A DNA stretch of 64,000 bases from Isoetes taiwanensis (GCA_021234155.1 JAJEKV010000041.1:2358447-2422446); one strand, 5' to 3'; shown: positions 34,000 to 47,030, counted from the first letter of the stretch. Numbers and translations: made by a program. Notes: generated from the sequence alone by a model not told the origin.

Positions 34000-36900
34000 A
34001 TGTAGTCAGGGCCTCCTCGCCTCGCCGTCGTCGGTCAAAGTGTCCCAATCTCCCAACTCTCGCTGAATTTGCACTCATGACATATGGGCAGTTTTATTCT
34101 ATGGCCTGGCTGGAAACACCAAGCAAAGCTGCTTTTCTATGCACTCCCGCTCTCTCTTCTCCTTGGGCATGGCTCGCAGAAGGATCGCGACGGCTTTGGA
34201 GTAGCTTGACCCTTCTGTTTGTCTTTGAAGGACACACCGCTTCTTCTCCTGGCCGCTTCCCTTTGATTGCCACTATATGGGGCTCTAGCTGGTCCCGGGC
34301 TGGCCATTTGTTCTCGGCTGAAACTGCCACGCTTTGCCTTTATCTTGGTAATGTTGCGCCTCACGCCCACTATTCCGAGGTCCCTGTTCCTTGCAAACTT
34401 ATTGCCTTGGACTCCGCTTCGATCTTGTTCTTGGGTTTATTGCCCTTTACAAGCTTGCGGATCTCCTCATTCGGACCTTCAATGTAGCTTTCCTTTGCGT
34501 GCTTCTCTCCTAACTTTGGCACATACAGCCTTAGCCTCATAAATTCCTCGTGTATTTCATGTGACTTGTTGCCTTGCCGCAACCTCGTAGAACCGCCGCG
34601 ATCATCTAACGGACTTGTGCTCTCTTGGGACATAATGGGCTTTGAAGGCTTTAGCAAACTTCTTGAACACGCAAGCGTCCCCTCGCTTAAAACCATGAGC
34701 CTTTGCATAGCCCTTCCACCAAATGCGTCTTTGCTTCCCTTCAGTTATTTGTTGCCCCCGGCCTTTATCCTTATCCTTCATACCATAGGCATTGCCAGAT
34801 TCGGCTCATCTCGTCAAGCCAAGCCTCGCGCCTCCATGCGACGCGTTTTCGCCGAGAATTGCTCGAGCTTCCTGGCCTTCCAAACATTTCCCAATGCGAG
34901 TCTACTTTCTTCCTCGGTAGCCGGAGGTTCTTGTGTCCCTTTGTCGTCTCCTCGGGTGGTTCCTCCGCCTTTCGATGCCTTTCGGCCTTGGTTCTCGCTC
35001 TTCTTCTTCCCTCCGAGTCGGTCGAATCGAGCTTGAGTCAAAGGAGTCCGAAGCTGGGGACCTTCCCTCTTGCTCCTCTTCTTGTCTCTACTTGTTCTCC
35101 GAGCTGATGCTTTGGCGGTTGAGCGTTACCACCGAACCCGCTCCCCGCGTGCGGCTAGCAAAGCCTTTATATCCTTTCGAGGTCCGTCCCCTCATTTTAT
35201 GATATTTCCTCTTCCGGGTCATTTGTCCAAATTCTTCAAAGGTGTTTCTTGCTTCGGGCGTGGCACTGGCGGCTCATTCCCCTCAGAAGTTCCCGCGGTT
35301 TGTCGTTCTCCTGGCGGCCAGGCCTCTAGCTGCATACACAAGTGGTTCATATCTACATGGTTAGTTTTCCTTGCTTTCTTGCTTTATTTATGTTTGTTGG
35401 CATGGTTGAGGGGACACAAAATATATCACAAAACATTTATAGTGCAAGAGAATGTTATATTTATATTTTATATTACACTAATACAAGAACTTGCAACTAC
35501 CGCTAATCATTTCGTTGATGCTTGTGAAGATGGATTATCCTCCAGAACTTTTTCACTTGGGCTGTTCCTAACCGAATGGCCCAAGTTCCTATGACATTGG
35601 CCGGAGATCCACCCCGAATGCTCTTTGCTAAATCTTCTATTCTGGGGTGGAGGTATAAGGCCGTCACCGCCTTTGCCTTGCCGGGCCTTTGAAGGTATGG
35701 CGGTCGAAGACGCCGAGTGCTACCGCTCTTTTCACCAGGATTGCATACCGGGTGTTAAGGGGTAACCGCATGCCCGCCAATCCTCGAGTGCAATCGCACG
35801 ATACTCCTTCCTCGCCTGCGGGGGTGAATTTATGTGGATAACCGCTATTCTTCCATCCATCAGCAAGGGCGTGTAATAGCGTAGTGACTCGTCGCTAAGA
35901 GGCGGGTCCTCGCCACTCGGTATCCAGCTCAGGTTGCGCTCAAATCATCAACCTCCACCGTGGTGAGCTCCCCGTAGTCATTGATCAAGGCCGGCCCTCC
36001 CGAGGTCGAATTCGGCCCGTCCTATCCCAGGGGAGGTGTCAGCGACGAAGCTTGCCGTTAGGATGTTTGAGGTCGCATAACGGATCCCCATCTGTTCCTC
36101 GGAGAGCAAGGAACTCTTCCTCCGGCCGTAGCTTGTTCTCGCCTTTGTCCGCCTTCCATGATCTGCCTGATGTTGTTGTAGGCTTGGATGTCGGAGGTAA
36201 ACTCTCCCCGTGTAAGTGTCGGCTTCCCTTACTTGGAGGGGGAAGTCGGATTCTCCTCGGACGATGAAGTCGCCCAAGTCCGTTCTTCGGAGTTGGTGCA
36301 GCAACTCTTCAGTCGGTATTCCCTTTCCCCGCGCACTCCAGGGAGGTTTTGAATGTCGCAGGGAGCGTAAACTCCTCACCTTCGATTATAATGGGAGCTA
36401 GGCTTGTGATGCCTAACCCGAGGGGTGGCGCTGACTCTGAGAGTCTCACGGCTTCTTCGGTCTTGCCACTCGCCCGCTTGTCGCCATTTCCTCTCTGCTG
36501 GGTCGAGCTCAACATCGCTCTTCCTCCTCCTGATTCCTCGCTCATCCGGTCTTCTTCCTTCCCTTCCGCCCTGTTCATACCGTGGTGAGGAGTTTTTGTT
36601 CGGGCCAAGCACGGCTAATGGATCTACGCCCATGGGGGAATGGAGGTTTCCCCGGCGATGTTCTCGACGGTGGGTGAGAAAGATTGCCGTGGCAGTGTTG
36701 AAAGAGAAGTACTTGGTCCCGCTGACGCTAGGACCATTGGCTCGTGCGCGGCGCTTTGTTTGTGAGGTATTTGGCGATGTTCGGGACATCGTCTAATCTT
36801 TGCCTAGGAGGGGACCGTCTAGGAACAAAATATCCTATAGGGGGGAGTTGCACTAGCTGGTTCTACCCTAGCTTGAAACTCGGGCCAGACTCTACTATAA

Positions 36901-38948
36901 GCCGGGTCGCGGAGTGCAAAGGTTGCTTGGACGTCTACCTCCTTCCCTCAAGATCTGGAAGATTTGGTCGAGCGCCGCCTCAAGAAGATGAGCCGGTATT
37001 TGTACCATCTCTGGAAATCGGAAGTTGCCATTGATTAATTGCGTAAGAGGGTAACAAACGGTTGCAAGAGCCTCGGGGAGTTGGGAAATCGGCTAGAAGG
37101 GCAGGGAGCAGATTTGTAGGGTGCTATGTGAGAAGTGAGGGGTCTATTTATAGAAAAGGGGAAAACCCTAATTTTTGGATGACTTGAAAATTTCCTAGGA
37201 TTGGGTGATTCTAACTTATCCGAGGTCAAAATAGGAGTTTGAGGACTATAGGAGATGCCCGAACAAGGCTAGGTTACCTAAAAGATGCTATGCAAGAGGG
37301 TTGAAGGTGACTTTAACAAGTCCTGGTGAAGAATTGGTAAGAGGTCTCACAACTTAAGCCCGCCTCAATCCTAACTTTTTGTTTTCAAGACGACGAGGGC
37401 GAAAGCTGAGACATCAGTCCTATTTTGATTAAAGGTGTCCAATTTGGGTAAACTAATGGTGTAAGGGGTGATGGGCTCATCAAATTAGGGCGTAATCGAC
37501 CCCTTTATTTGGTCGATTTGGTATTTTTGGTCAAGTTTAACAGGTCTCACGCCTTGCGCCGCTTCAATCCTAACTTTTTGTTTCGCTGACAGGCGCTGAT
37601 TTGTGAGACATCATGTCTCTTGGCTCCCAAATGTCCTATTTTTTAGAGATAAAAGCTAAAACTTATTAATTTGCTCTAATTACTCAAGTTTATGTCATCA
37701 AAGTAGACAAAATTGCTCTATATTACAAAAATTTTTAATTATTTACAATAAAGTTTCTAAAGGCGTTCTCCCTTATCGCGGGTCGCAAGACTCATGTCTT
37801 GTCGCGATCAAGGTTACCCGCTTGGCGTGGATAGTGCAGGCTGTTGAGTCTTCAAAATGTTGCACTATCTTTTGCCTCACCGCCTTTTGCATTGCCGCCA
37901 GCGCCTGCCTGCGGACTCTAAAGTCCGTTCTATAGGCTCGATAACTTCACGCACCAACCGAGCGAAGGGGGCACGGGGATTAGGAGACCGGCTGCTTGGC
38001 TGGAAGTGTCTAATCTCCCTTAACGCTCTTCTCTCTACCTCCTTCCTATCCGCTTTCTTCACGGGTGGCGGCTTGGGAACCTTTGGGCTTAGGTGGTGGC
38101 GGCCTTAAGGTTTGCCGCCGTTGGTCGCCTCCCTCGATGAACTTAACTCGCTTTTTTCATAATATTTGTTATAGGCCTCCCATTTCTTCATGTAGGCCTC
38201 GTGCTCCCTCATCTTTCTCTCATAAATCTTCACCACTGCCGGTGACGAGGCTTCCGGGCTGGTCGTGGTTGCTTCTTTCTATCCCATGCCGGCACTCGGG
38301 GCTTCAGTGACTTGGTCTTCTTTGGGGTTGCTCAGTGCCGGCTGCTCGGGTACTTCTTTGCTCGTCACGGGTTCTTGGAAGAGCTTCCACCTGCAGCCGT
38401 TAGGGTTGAAGTCCCCATCGTAAGAGTCGTCGGAAGGGTTTGGGGTTTCGGGGTTGCCGCTCCTTGATGATAATGTTGGGGTTTGGCCTCTTCCTTGGCA
38501 GGCGGTCCTTTGTTCTCCTTACGCCCAGCCACGAACTTCCCTTTCTTTCTTCTTTTCTTCTAGCTGCGCTTTCTTCCTCTTCTTTCCTTTTCCTCTTTTT
38601 GTCCTCCCTTCTCTTCGCCTTCAGTATTTGGATGAATCTTCTAAGATCCTTTACCTACTGGCTCCAAACTATCACTTGCTCATCGCTTGTTCTGTTTGGC
38701 CGGATCTCCGCTCTATTTCTTCATACACCTCCCTCGTCTAAATCGTCCATGGAGTTTGGTGATGTGGCCTCGTCCTCCACCTGCTGGTTGAAGACATCGA
38801 TCAAATCGGAGGTGTCTTGCTCTTCGTCCGAAGGCGACCCCTCTTGCTAGCCTCTCACGAAGCATCTTAGAATGATCTACGTCTCCGATTGTTACCGGTG
38901 TTTTCGCACAGGCGACGCTTCCTTCTTGATCTGTTTGGTTGGGGCCAT
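34000..38948 (-). pseudogene. Gag region and long leader, degenerate
   Basis: A minus-strand ATG at 38948 opens a basic peptide (MAPTKQIKKEASPVRKHR) that stops after 18 codons. An acidic, serine-rich stretch and further short frames follow to about 34 kb. The position after the primer site and the basic start fit gag. I found no clean CCHC knuckle. GC content is higher than in the flanks. Plus-strand open frames here are shadows with no family signature. Confidence 0.5.
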
Positions 38949-39605
38949 GTTTCTGATCGTCAATCGGATAAAAGCGCCGAAAAGATCGCCTAAGTTGGGA
39001 AGAGCGGATTTCTAGGGCTTGGACGAAAAATGAGTGGGTTCTACATCTATTTATAGCTTGGGGAATTTTAGGTCAAAACTCAAGTTGCTCTTTTAACATG
39101 CTAAGGCACCAATTTATCTAAAACTTATACTTATTTCAGACTTTTTCTATTTATTGGTCTCACGACTTAGCCTCGTTCCAATACTAATGTTTAGTTTTTG
39201 CACCAGCGCCGAAATGTGAGATCTCATACATTTCTAGGGTTTTAGGTAATTAAAACATGCTATTCTAACTAATTCCTATCTTAGAATTAGCCTTACCACA
39301 TTATTTATCTCAAATTCATCATGTTTTGGTGTTCTTGATTCGATGTTCACGGCTTTTGCCTCGCTTCAAAACAAAAGTTAGTTTTATGACCGGCGCCGAA
39401 ATGCGGAGACCACCTCACTTGGAAAAATTTTGGCTCATTCTTTTAATCTTGTTAAATTCCAATTCACTTAATTGTTACTAGCTTAGCATAACTACAAAGG
39501 TGAGAAAAAAAAAAATTTTTCCCACTTTTCGAGGCTTGAGGATCCTATCAAGTTAGTACTATCGGGAACATGGTCGGTGCTTTGCTCTTGGTCTCCAAGA
39601 ACATT

Positions 39606-39617
39606 GCTCGATACCAC
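39606..39617 (-). other. Primer-binding site of the chromovirus
   Basis: The minus strand reads GTGGTATCGAGC next to the 5' LTR. It equals the canonical TGGTATCAGAGC with the CAG reduced to CG. The same site is intact in the remnant at 3749-3760. Confidence 0.8.
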
Positions 39618-41181
39618 TGTGGTCTCCCTACTCGTGATCACGGTGCACTCACCGTATACAAACAGAGTTCTTCCCCACACCAGCTCCATGTTCGTCTACG
39701 TGGCCCTCCACATATCACCGCACCGTAACGAAGTCTCGGTGGGAAGAGGAAGGTGTCATTCTACCCCGTCTCCCTCGGGGCCTACCTAGTCGCTGAAGCG
39801 TAAACATACATGTCAAGTAGCACATACATCAACATCCCGCGGACCATCTCGAAGGATGGTCCTCCTCATATCTTGCATAGACAAAGATCAGCACATCACA
39901 TAGGGGATCCTACCCAAGGCTCGGGACTCAAAGGATGACCGACGGCTTGGGTCTCCGTGAGTTCGTTGGGGACGTAATTCATGGCAATGGATTTGGCTGG
40001 CATAAGAACATGGCATAGGGTTGTCCACTCCATCCGCCCTCCCCGTGCACACTTTGCAGAGTAGGCCGAAAAGTGTTGGGACTCGATCAGAAGCCCGCCG
40101 GGTGCATAGCCGTAAGGGCTATTCTCGGGGTCATCATCCCAGTCCCCGATGGGGCAGGTAGGGATCACTCCCCTCCAGGATCTACATCTTCGACTCAAGG
40201 TGACTAGAGGGCCCCCGCCGCGTGATTCGACCGAACCCACCGGAAAGTGTACACCACTTCACGGGTGTGTGAGCCCATGCCTTACCCGCACTCGGTGGTA
40301 AGCCATCGACCTAGTCACAATGATCCCAGGTAGGCTTTACACACCGGGGGATCGCTCAAGAGTCAGGACATGAATCTCCTTCTTAGCGGGCCGGCCCCTT
40401 CACCCACAACGGTGTGGCTCTTGTACACAGGCGAATCTACAAAGGTGTGCTAGAGAGGCTACTCTAGGAGCATTAACTACAAGCTTTAGGCCTCTACCCC
40501 CTTCCCAATACAAGGAGTTCACAGAAATACATCATCCAAATATATCATTTAAGAGCTAAAGAACTAGATCTAATCATAGAGTTAGGTTCTTTAGTTAGTG
40601 TCCTAGATCTAAGATCTAGATAGCTACTATGGGCAATTTAATAGTCTAACCCTATATGATTCTATGACTAGAAGGCGGTTTAAGCTATTAAATTGACCAA
40701 ATACCTGATCCTTGAGTGGCTCCTCGACTGAAGTTCAACCATCCTGGCTGAAATGATCGAATTCAGGGAAACCGATGGCTAATTCGGCAATGTCACGGGA
40801 GGCGGTTTTGGCTCTGGGGCAGCCAAACCGAGCTCTAAAACCCTAAGGGCCGAAAACTAGCAAGCTAGGGTTTTCCTACCCTAAATAGACATGGGGGTTT
40901 AGGCTAGGGTTTCCAATTACCCAATTTGGCATGTGGGATAATTGGAAAGGCCCCACTTGCCTTTAGTGGCTAGGTGGCAAAATATGCCAACATGGAAAGG
41001 TGTGCCCTCATTAATGTGCACATGTGCACATTAATAATATATGAACACTCCTAGTAAGTTGCCCCCTAGGGCTACTTACCTGGCTATCCGTTGGCATTAC
41101 CGTCAATCGGTGGTGGCGGTACGGCGTGACGGCAAGTACAATGTACGCCCCGGAGCGATATCGTGTCTTTGGAACGTCACA
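39618..41181 (-). repeat. Right LTR (5' LTR) of the chromovirus
   Basis: 1564 bp from 'tgtggtctccc' to 'ggaacgtcaca'. It is co-linear with the left LTR. Differences are clustered, many where the left LTR has CAG or CTG and this one has CG- or GT-containing variants. Confidence 0.92.
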
Positions 41182-41186
41182 ACATC

Positions 41187-42924
41187 ATAGGCATTTCTCC
41201 TTTAGATCCTTTAGTTATGAATATAAGGGTTATTACAAGAAAGTTTTACAACCAGCCTTATACCCTTTTCAAATCATAAGATTTCATAAAATAAATGCCT
41301 GTATCTGCACAAAAACCTGTTTACTTATGCTTCCAGCACCAGGCTCCCTTTCATGGCTACAAAAACACCAAAGTAAAATGGGAATAAGAGCTGTTTTGCC
41401 TTTTCTTCTGATACAACTTCTTTCTTTAACTTTTTTCATAATCATTCTAAGTACAAAATGACCTGTTTTAGCTTGTGGACAAGTTCTGATACATTTAAAA
41501 ACCAGGAACAACTTCTGCTTGTCTATCTTCCGCATTTTTGCACAAGTCCATGTCCAGATCTACCAAGTTCACCAAACGAAAAGCAAGAAGAAATACAAGG
41601 GTAGGAGAGGTCCGGTACCTGCAGCCAATCATCAAAACTTTAGCATAAGAATGGTAAAGATTGAAGGGCCAAAAGGTACAATGGAGCCTCTCGGTTTTAT
41701 AACCGATCAGACCCTTGTATGTATTCTCCACTGTTAGTACATGATAGATCTACAACTTATTGTAAACGAATGTAAGCATTGGATGTGTATTATGTGCTCA
41801 AACCTGATGTATTAAGCACACATGTAATTTTGTGCTCATTCAATCAGCTTATCACCTTTTTTTTTCCTTTTAAGACCTATTGTACCTGAATTTTGTCTTG
41901 ATCTGAAGTATAGTCTTTGCCTTGCTTTCGTGGATGTTGGCCTCACCCTTATCCATAAAGAGAACTGTTGTTATATGCCGATCTACCTTGAACTTCCGTT
42001 CTTGTTTGCAAAGAGCCTTTAGTATGGCATGCCTCCCTCTTACGGCTAAGATCTTTTTTCTGGTCCCTTATACTATTGGAGAACTGAATGTCATCAGACA
42101 GAGATATACAAGCAAGGAATACGTCCACCAGCCACCTTTCCTTAAGGTTTTCTTCTTCTGAACTGGAGCTACAAGGTCGGCTGGTTGAATCAATTTCTCC
42201 CTTCATAACAAATAGGGATTTTATGGTTTCAGCATTATTCATCCAGTATATCCTGCTCCTGCTATGCCATGTGTCGAAAGTCTTTTCTACGGCTAGATAG
42301 TTGCTCAGATTTAGGTTTTGACCTACGAATTCTTAACTCACAATCCTCAGAGGATGATTTTTCATACCTTACATCTAGCTTCTTGAATGTTGTGCGTGCC
42401 AATGCTGTTGTACAGTCAGGTTTCAAGCATATGGCCTCTAGAATAGTTGCCAGACGTCCCATTCCATAGCCGGAATTAGGTGGAGCCGGATTTTTCTTAA
42501 ATGCTCCTCGATTATGCACTGTTTTGCTAAAAGGTCAGGAAAAGGTAATACTATTACATGTATACTTCTATTTACTCGTGGATATTCTATCATACTTAGA
42601 ATATAAGATCATATGATGCCAAATAATCTTATATTGCCCCTTATTTCAATGGTATTGGGCACCTCATACCAAGTGTGCTTTCCACTGCCACAATTATTCC
42701 TTTCTATAATTAAAATAAAGTCTATAGTATAATCATGTTTCCAATACGTCTAAGGTGTAAAAGCTAACTTTCACCTTCGTTTTCATTTTTATGCTTAAGG
42801 ATTCACTCTTCTTCTTTTTGGGGTATACATGTGTTTTTGCAATAACAAAATTCATTTCCTTAGCCTTTATATGCTAAGTCTAACAATCTTTTTTCACTTA
42901 GTGCAATGCATGGCATTTACTTAA
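41187..42924. repeat. 2.37-kb duplication, copy A, right part
   Basis: It continues copy A after the chromovirus (target duplication 41182-41186) and matches 44490-46226 almost throughout. It differs in a few short patches near 41690-41725 and 41905-41995. It contains a minus-strand exon candidate (about 42285-42522) also present in copy B. Confidence 0.95.
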
Positions 42925-43856
42925 TTAAAAAAAGCCTACCTCCTACCGTAGGACTGGGCTGACCTCTTTTAGACAGTCTGTATCATAGGGGAGGGCAGAC
43001 CCCTACTGTACAGCAGAGGTCTTACCCATCCCTATTTTTTATTTTTCTTTTCTATTGATTCTTTTGAAATAGAAAATATGCAAATTTGAAGACTTACCCC
43101 TTCAATATTGATTGCGGAATGCTTGAATAAGATCTTGCACATCGTACTTTGGGAATTCACTATTTCTTAGATACTGCACAACTGCAGATACTTCAATACC
43201 GGCAACTGATTGTTCGTATAAGAACTTGCCCCATCATACTGGATTCTTGTGAGATCCTTACTACATCTGTACATCAATGTGTTTCTGTTGAGGTCATAGC
43301 TGTTGGCCACATTGGCATAAAATTGTTAATCATTTCTACTGGTACGCATCAATGATAGATCATGGAATGATAACCATATAAATGGTATTTTAGTTTTGCA
43401 TGGCCAAATGGCATACGAGGTACATGACCTCTTTGTTTAGCACCAGATATCTGGTGTGTAATATAAGGGTATCCTCATATACTTTATTCAGTTGTTCAGG
43501 AATTAAAAATTGAGATAAAGCTGTATATTTCAGTGATTTCATACCTTTTAACCAGCGAGATTGTAGCATTGGATGGTTTGCATGATTCTGCTTGGGCCTT
43601 TCACTTTGCTAGCTGCGTATCCCAGAGGAGCCAGAGACAGATTTGTTTGGACATTCCATTTTGCTTGTAGCATAACCTAGAGCAGTTTGCTCCTTGTTGG
43701 GATTCTCGAGTTCCACTTCATCAAGGTATTTGTTTTCTTCCTGTAATTCAAGTCCGAACATTAGTTCCCATGTTTTAATCTTATCCTCTTTCACAAATCA
43801 GATCAAGGCTAAGGGATTTTAAGCAACCCTGGTTGTACCAAGGAATTGAAGTGTCT
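42925..43856. other. Single-copy spacer between duplicates
   Basis: It begins with an A-run and a partly palindromic segment (cctaccgtagg) that loosely resembles the heads of copies A-C. A minus-strand frame at 43609-43794 encodes a polar, coding-looking peptide (starts MKEDKIKTWELMFGLELQEE) that stops at the left end. It could be a terminal exon of the same minus-strand gene whose exons lie in copies A and B. No family recognised. Confidence 0.4.
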
Positions 43857-46226
43857 AAAAAAACCCAGCCAGACCTAGGATCCTAGGTCTAACATCACTC
43901 CTCGGTCAATCCCAAGAAGTGTATTATCAATCCTGATTCCGTTTATAACGTGAATCCCTGGTACTTATAGTCCCTTAGCCAATGATCTTTATGACTATTT
44001 CTTAGATAAATATCAATGTAATACTTAGAAACAAGGATCAAACCTGTGCCTTTAGACATTTAGACAATTTCGAGATATAAAGATTTAAAGCCTTTACTGT
44101 TAGCATTAGACCACATATAATTTTTCTTTTCAATTACATTTTACAAACCAATGCTCCTGTACCATGACCAGATAACAATTACTCAGCGATTTTCTCATAC
44201 ACATATGTTTCTTCTTTATATAATATGTAGATGTCTTCTTTTGTAAGTAACCCGACTTTAGATTATTTGCATGTTAAACATGCATAAACTACAGCAATTG
44301 CATGCATCATTTTATGATATTTTATGATAAACTGCGGCTTTTCATTAAACTAGAAGATACCTTTAACTGATCATGCAGAAAAGGACTTTTTAGTTCTTCA
44401 AGGATGCTGCTGTCTATGCTGCTCCATCTACAGCCATATATAGTGGCGTGCCATATCTACCATTTCTGCTTGCCTTTTTAGGGGACATCATAGGCATTTC
44501 TCCTTTAGATCCTTTAGTTATGAATATAAGGGTTATTACAAGAAAGTTTTACAACCAGCCTTATACCCTTTTCAAATCATAAGATTTCATAAAATAAATG
44601 CCTGTATCTGCACAAAAACCTGTTTACTTATGCTTCCAGCACCAGGCTCCCTTTCATGGCTACAAAAACACCAAAGTAAAATGGGAATAAGAGCTGTTTT
44701 GCCTTTTCTTCTGATACAACTTCTTTCTTTAACTTTTTTCATAATCATTCTAAGTACAAAATGACCTGTTTTAGCTTGTGGACAAGTTCTGATACATTTA
44801 AAAACCAGGAACAACTTCTGCTTGTCTATCTTCCGCATTTTTGCACAAGTCCATGTCCAGATCTACCAAGTTCACCAAACGAAAAGCAAGAAGAAATACA
44901 AGGGTAGGAGAGGTCCGGTACCTGCAGCCAATCATCAAAACTTTAGCATAAGAATGGTAAAGATTGAAGGGCCAAAAGGTACAATGGAGCCTCTCGGTTT
45001 ATAACCGATCAGCCCTTGTATCCTTCTGCCCTGTTAGTATATGATAGATCTACAACTTATTGTAAACGAATGTAAGCATTGGATGTGTATTATGTGCTCA
45101 AACCTGATGTATTAAGCACACATGTAATTTTGTGCTCATTCAATCAGCTTATCACTGTTTTTTTTCCTTTTAAGACCTATTGTACCTGAATTTTGTCTTG
45201 ATCTGAAGTATAGTCTTCAGCTTGCTCAGGGATGTTGGCCTCACCCTTATCCTTAACAGTAGAACTGTTGTTATATGCCAGTCTACCTTCAGAACTTCCG
45301 TTCTTGTTTGCAAAGAGCCTTTAGTATGGCATGCCTCCCTCTTACGGCTAAGATCTTTTTTCTGGTCCCTTATACTATTGGAGAACTGAATGTCATCAGA
45401 CAGAGATATACAAGCAAGGAATACGTCCACCAGCCACCTTTCCTTAAGGTTTTCTTCTTCTGAACTGGAGCTACAAGGTCGGCTGGTTGAATCAATTTCT
45501 CCCTTCATAACAAATAGGGATTTTATGGTTTCAGCATTATTCATCCAGTATATCCTGCTCCTGCTATGCCATGTGTCGAAAGTCTTTTCTACGGCTAGAT
45601 AGTTGCTCAGATTTAGGTTTTGACCTACGAATTCTTAACTCACAATCCTCAGAGGATGATTTTTCATACCTTACATCTAGCTTCTTGAATGTTGTGCGTG
45701 CCAATGCTGTTGTACAGTCAGGTTTCAAGCATATGGCCTCTAGAATAGTTGCCAGACGTCCCATTCCATAGCCGGAATTAGGTGGAGCCGGATTTTTCTT
45801 AAATGCTCCTCGATTATGCACTGTTTTGCTAAAAGGTCAGGAAAAGGTAATACTATTACATGTATACTTCTATTTACTCGTGGATATTCTATCATACTTA
45901 GAATATAAGATCATATGATGCCAAATAATCTTATATTGCCCCTTATTTCAATGGTATTGGGCACCTCATACCAAGTGTGCTTTCCACTGCCACAATTATT
46001 CCTTTCTATAATTAAAATAAAGTCTATAGTATAATCATGTTTCCAATACGTCTAAGGTGTAAAAGCTAACTTTCACCTTCGTTTTCATTTTTATGCTTAA
46101 GGATTCACTCTTCTTCTTTTTGGGGTATACATGTGTTTTTGCAATAACAAAATTCATTTCCTTAGCCTTTATATGCTAAGTCTAACAATCTTTTTTCACT
46201 TAGTGCAATGCATGGCATTTACTTAA
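43857..46226. repeat. 2.37-kb duplication, copy B (empty site)
   Basis: An uninterrupted 2370-bp counterpart of copy A in direct orientation, with ACATC once at 44485-44489 where copy A carries the chromovirus. It is bounded on both sides by A-runs. Confidence 0.95.
45625..45824 (-). other. Candidate exon, duplicated in copy A
   Basis: On the minus strand a 3' splice signal 'cctgaccttttag|' is followed by a frame containing 'SGYGMGRLATILEAICLKP' and a possible donor 'gat|gtaagg' near 45677. If that donor is not used, the frame stays open to a stop near 45564. The amino-acid composition is coding-like, but I do not recognise the protein. The same segment lies at about 42285-42522 in copy A. 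A possible first exon (MLLHDSGVSRIKMEQN..., about 47370-47437, minus) lies upstream. Confidence 0.35.
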
Positions 46227-47030
46227 AAAAAAAAAAAAACCGGCCTGAACTAGTTAAAACTAGACCAGACATCTGCCTCGGTCAATCCCTTGGCAGTATT
46301 ATCCTCCCATTACTAGAATGAGCCTTTCTAGCATGGTACCCCATGTCCCATCCACATCAAAGAAACATCAGTCAGCATATGCCATAAACTTACTCACAGT
46401 ATTTGTCTTTGAAGCATGCTACATTTGAAATCCCTGGAATATTAAAGCCATTGCCAGATAAGCCATTTTAGTACACAATATGCCTTTAGACATTGAAGTC
46501 ATTATATTAGAGTGTAACAAAGTACTTATTACACAAGTTTAAACTGTATGCAAATCTGCCTTTCTTATTTTGAATGTACAGCCATGTACATAATGTTAAA
46601 AACAACCATGTTCATAATGTTTAAAAATGACGTTTACAATTAATTCATGCTACATAAATGGATATCAACCATCATGCAGCCTTGTCTAAAATCTCATAAA
46701 GCTTACCACAACCTGTAGATAGCTCACTATTATTTGTAGAGTATAACTCACGATCATTCAAATTGCACTTAAAACATTTTAAGAGCCATTGAGTTACACC
46801 AAGATTTCAAGTAGCAAAATCTCCGGGCTTGTTCATCTTCAAATACTCCATAATCCTTCGCTGAAAAAACTGTTTGAGAGCATAAGCTACAATGAGAAGA
46901 GAGTCCGGTACCTGCAGCCAACCATGCAAACATTAGCGGTAAACCCGGTAAAGATGCAAGGGCCAAAAGGTACATTAGGACTCTCAGTTTATCACTGATC
47001 ACCCATTGTGCCTTTTGCCCTCAGTTAATT
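46227..47030. repeat. Diverged third copy of the duplicated unit
   Basis: It begins with an A-run and 'ccggcctgaactag', then shares 'ctcggtcaatccc' with the heads of A and B. It later shares 'gtccggtacctgcagccaa' and 'gggccaaaaggtac' with them (46905-46975 versus 44914-44985). Large parts are diverged or deleted, so this is an older duplication. Confidence 0.7.

Larger units (their letters stand above)
28090..41181 (-). mobile_element. Ty3/gypsy chromovirus, 13.1 kb
   Basis: A complete insertion with two ~1.56-kb LTRs (TGTG...TCACA), ACATC target duplication, an initiator-Met-type primer site next to the right LTR and a purine tract next to the left LTR. The element is therefore transcribed on the minus strand. 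Domains on that strand, in order from right to left, are gag-like start, protease-like LIDS, reverse transcriptase FFDDILVYS, RNase H, integrase and C-terminal chromodomain, which is the Ty3/gypsy chromovirus order. Every domain is split by frameshifts and stops. Some of these coincide with CAG/CTG sites and may be consensus errors. At 13 kb it is long for the class; the excess lies in the gag/leader part (about 34-39.6 kb). Confidence 0.93.

Noticed and set aside
33957-36800. Several plus-strand frames of 110-176 codons
   Set aside because: They lie antisense to the chromovirus gag/pol region and have no domain signature; the GC-rich sequence simply has few stops.
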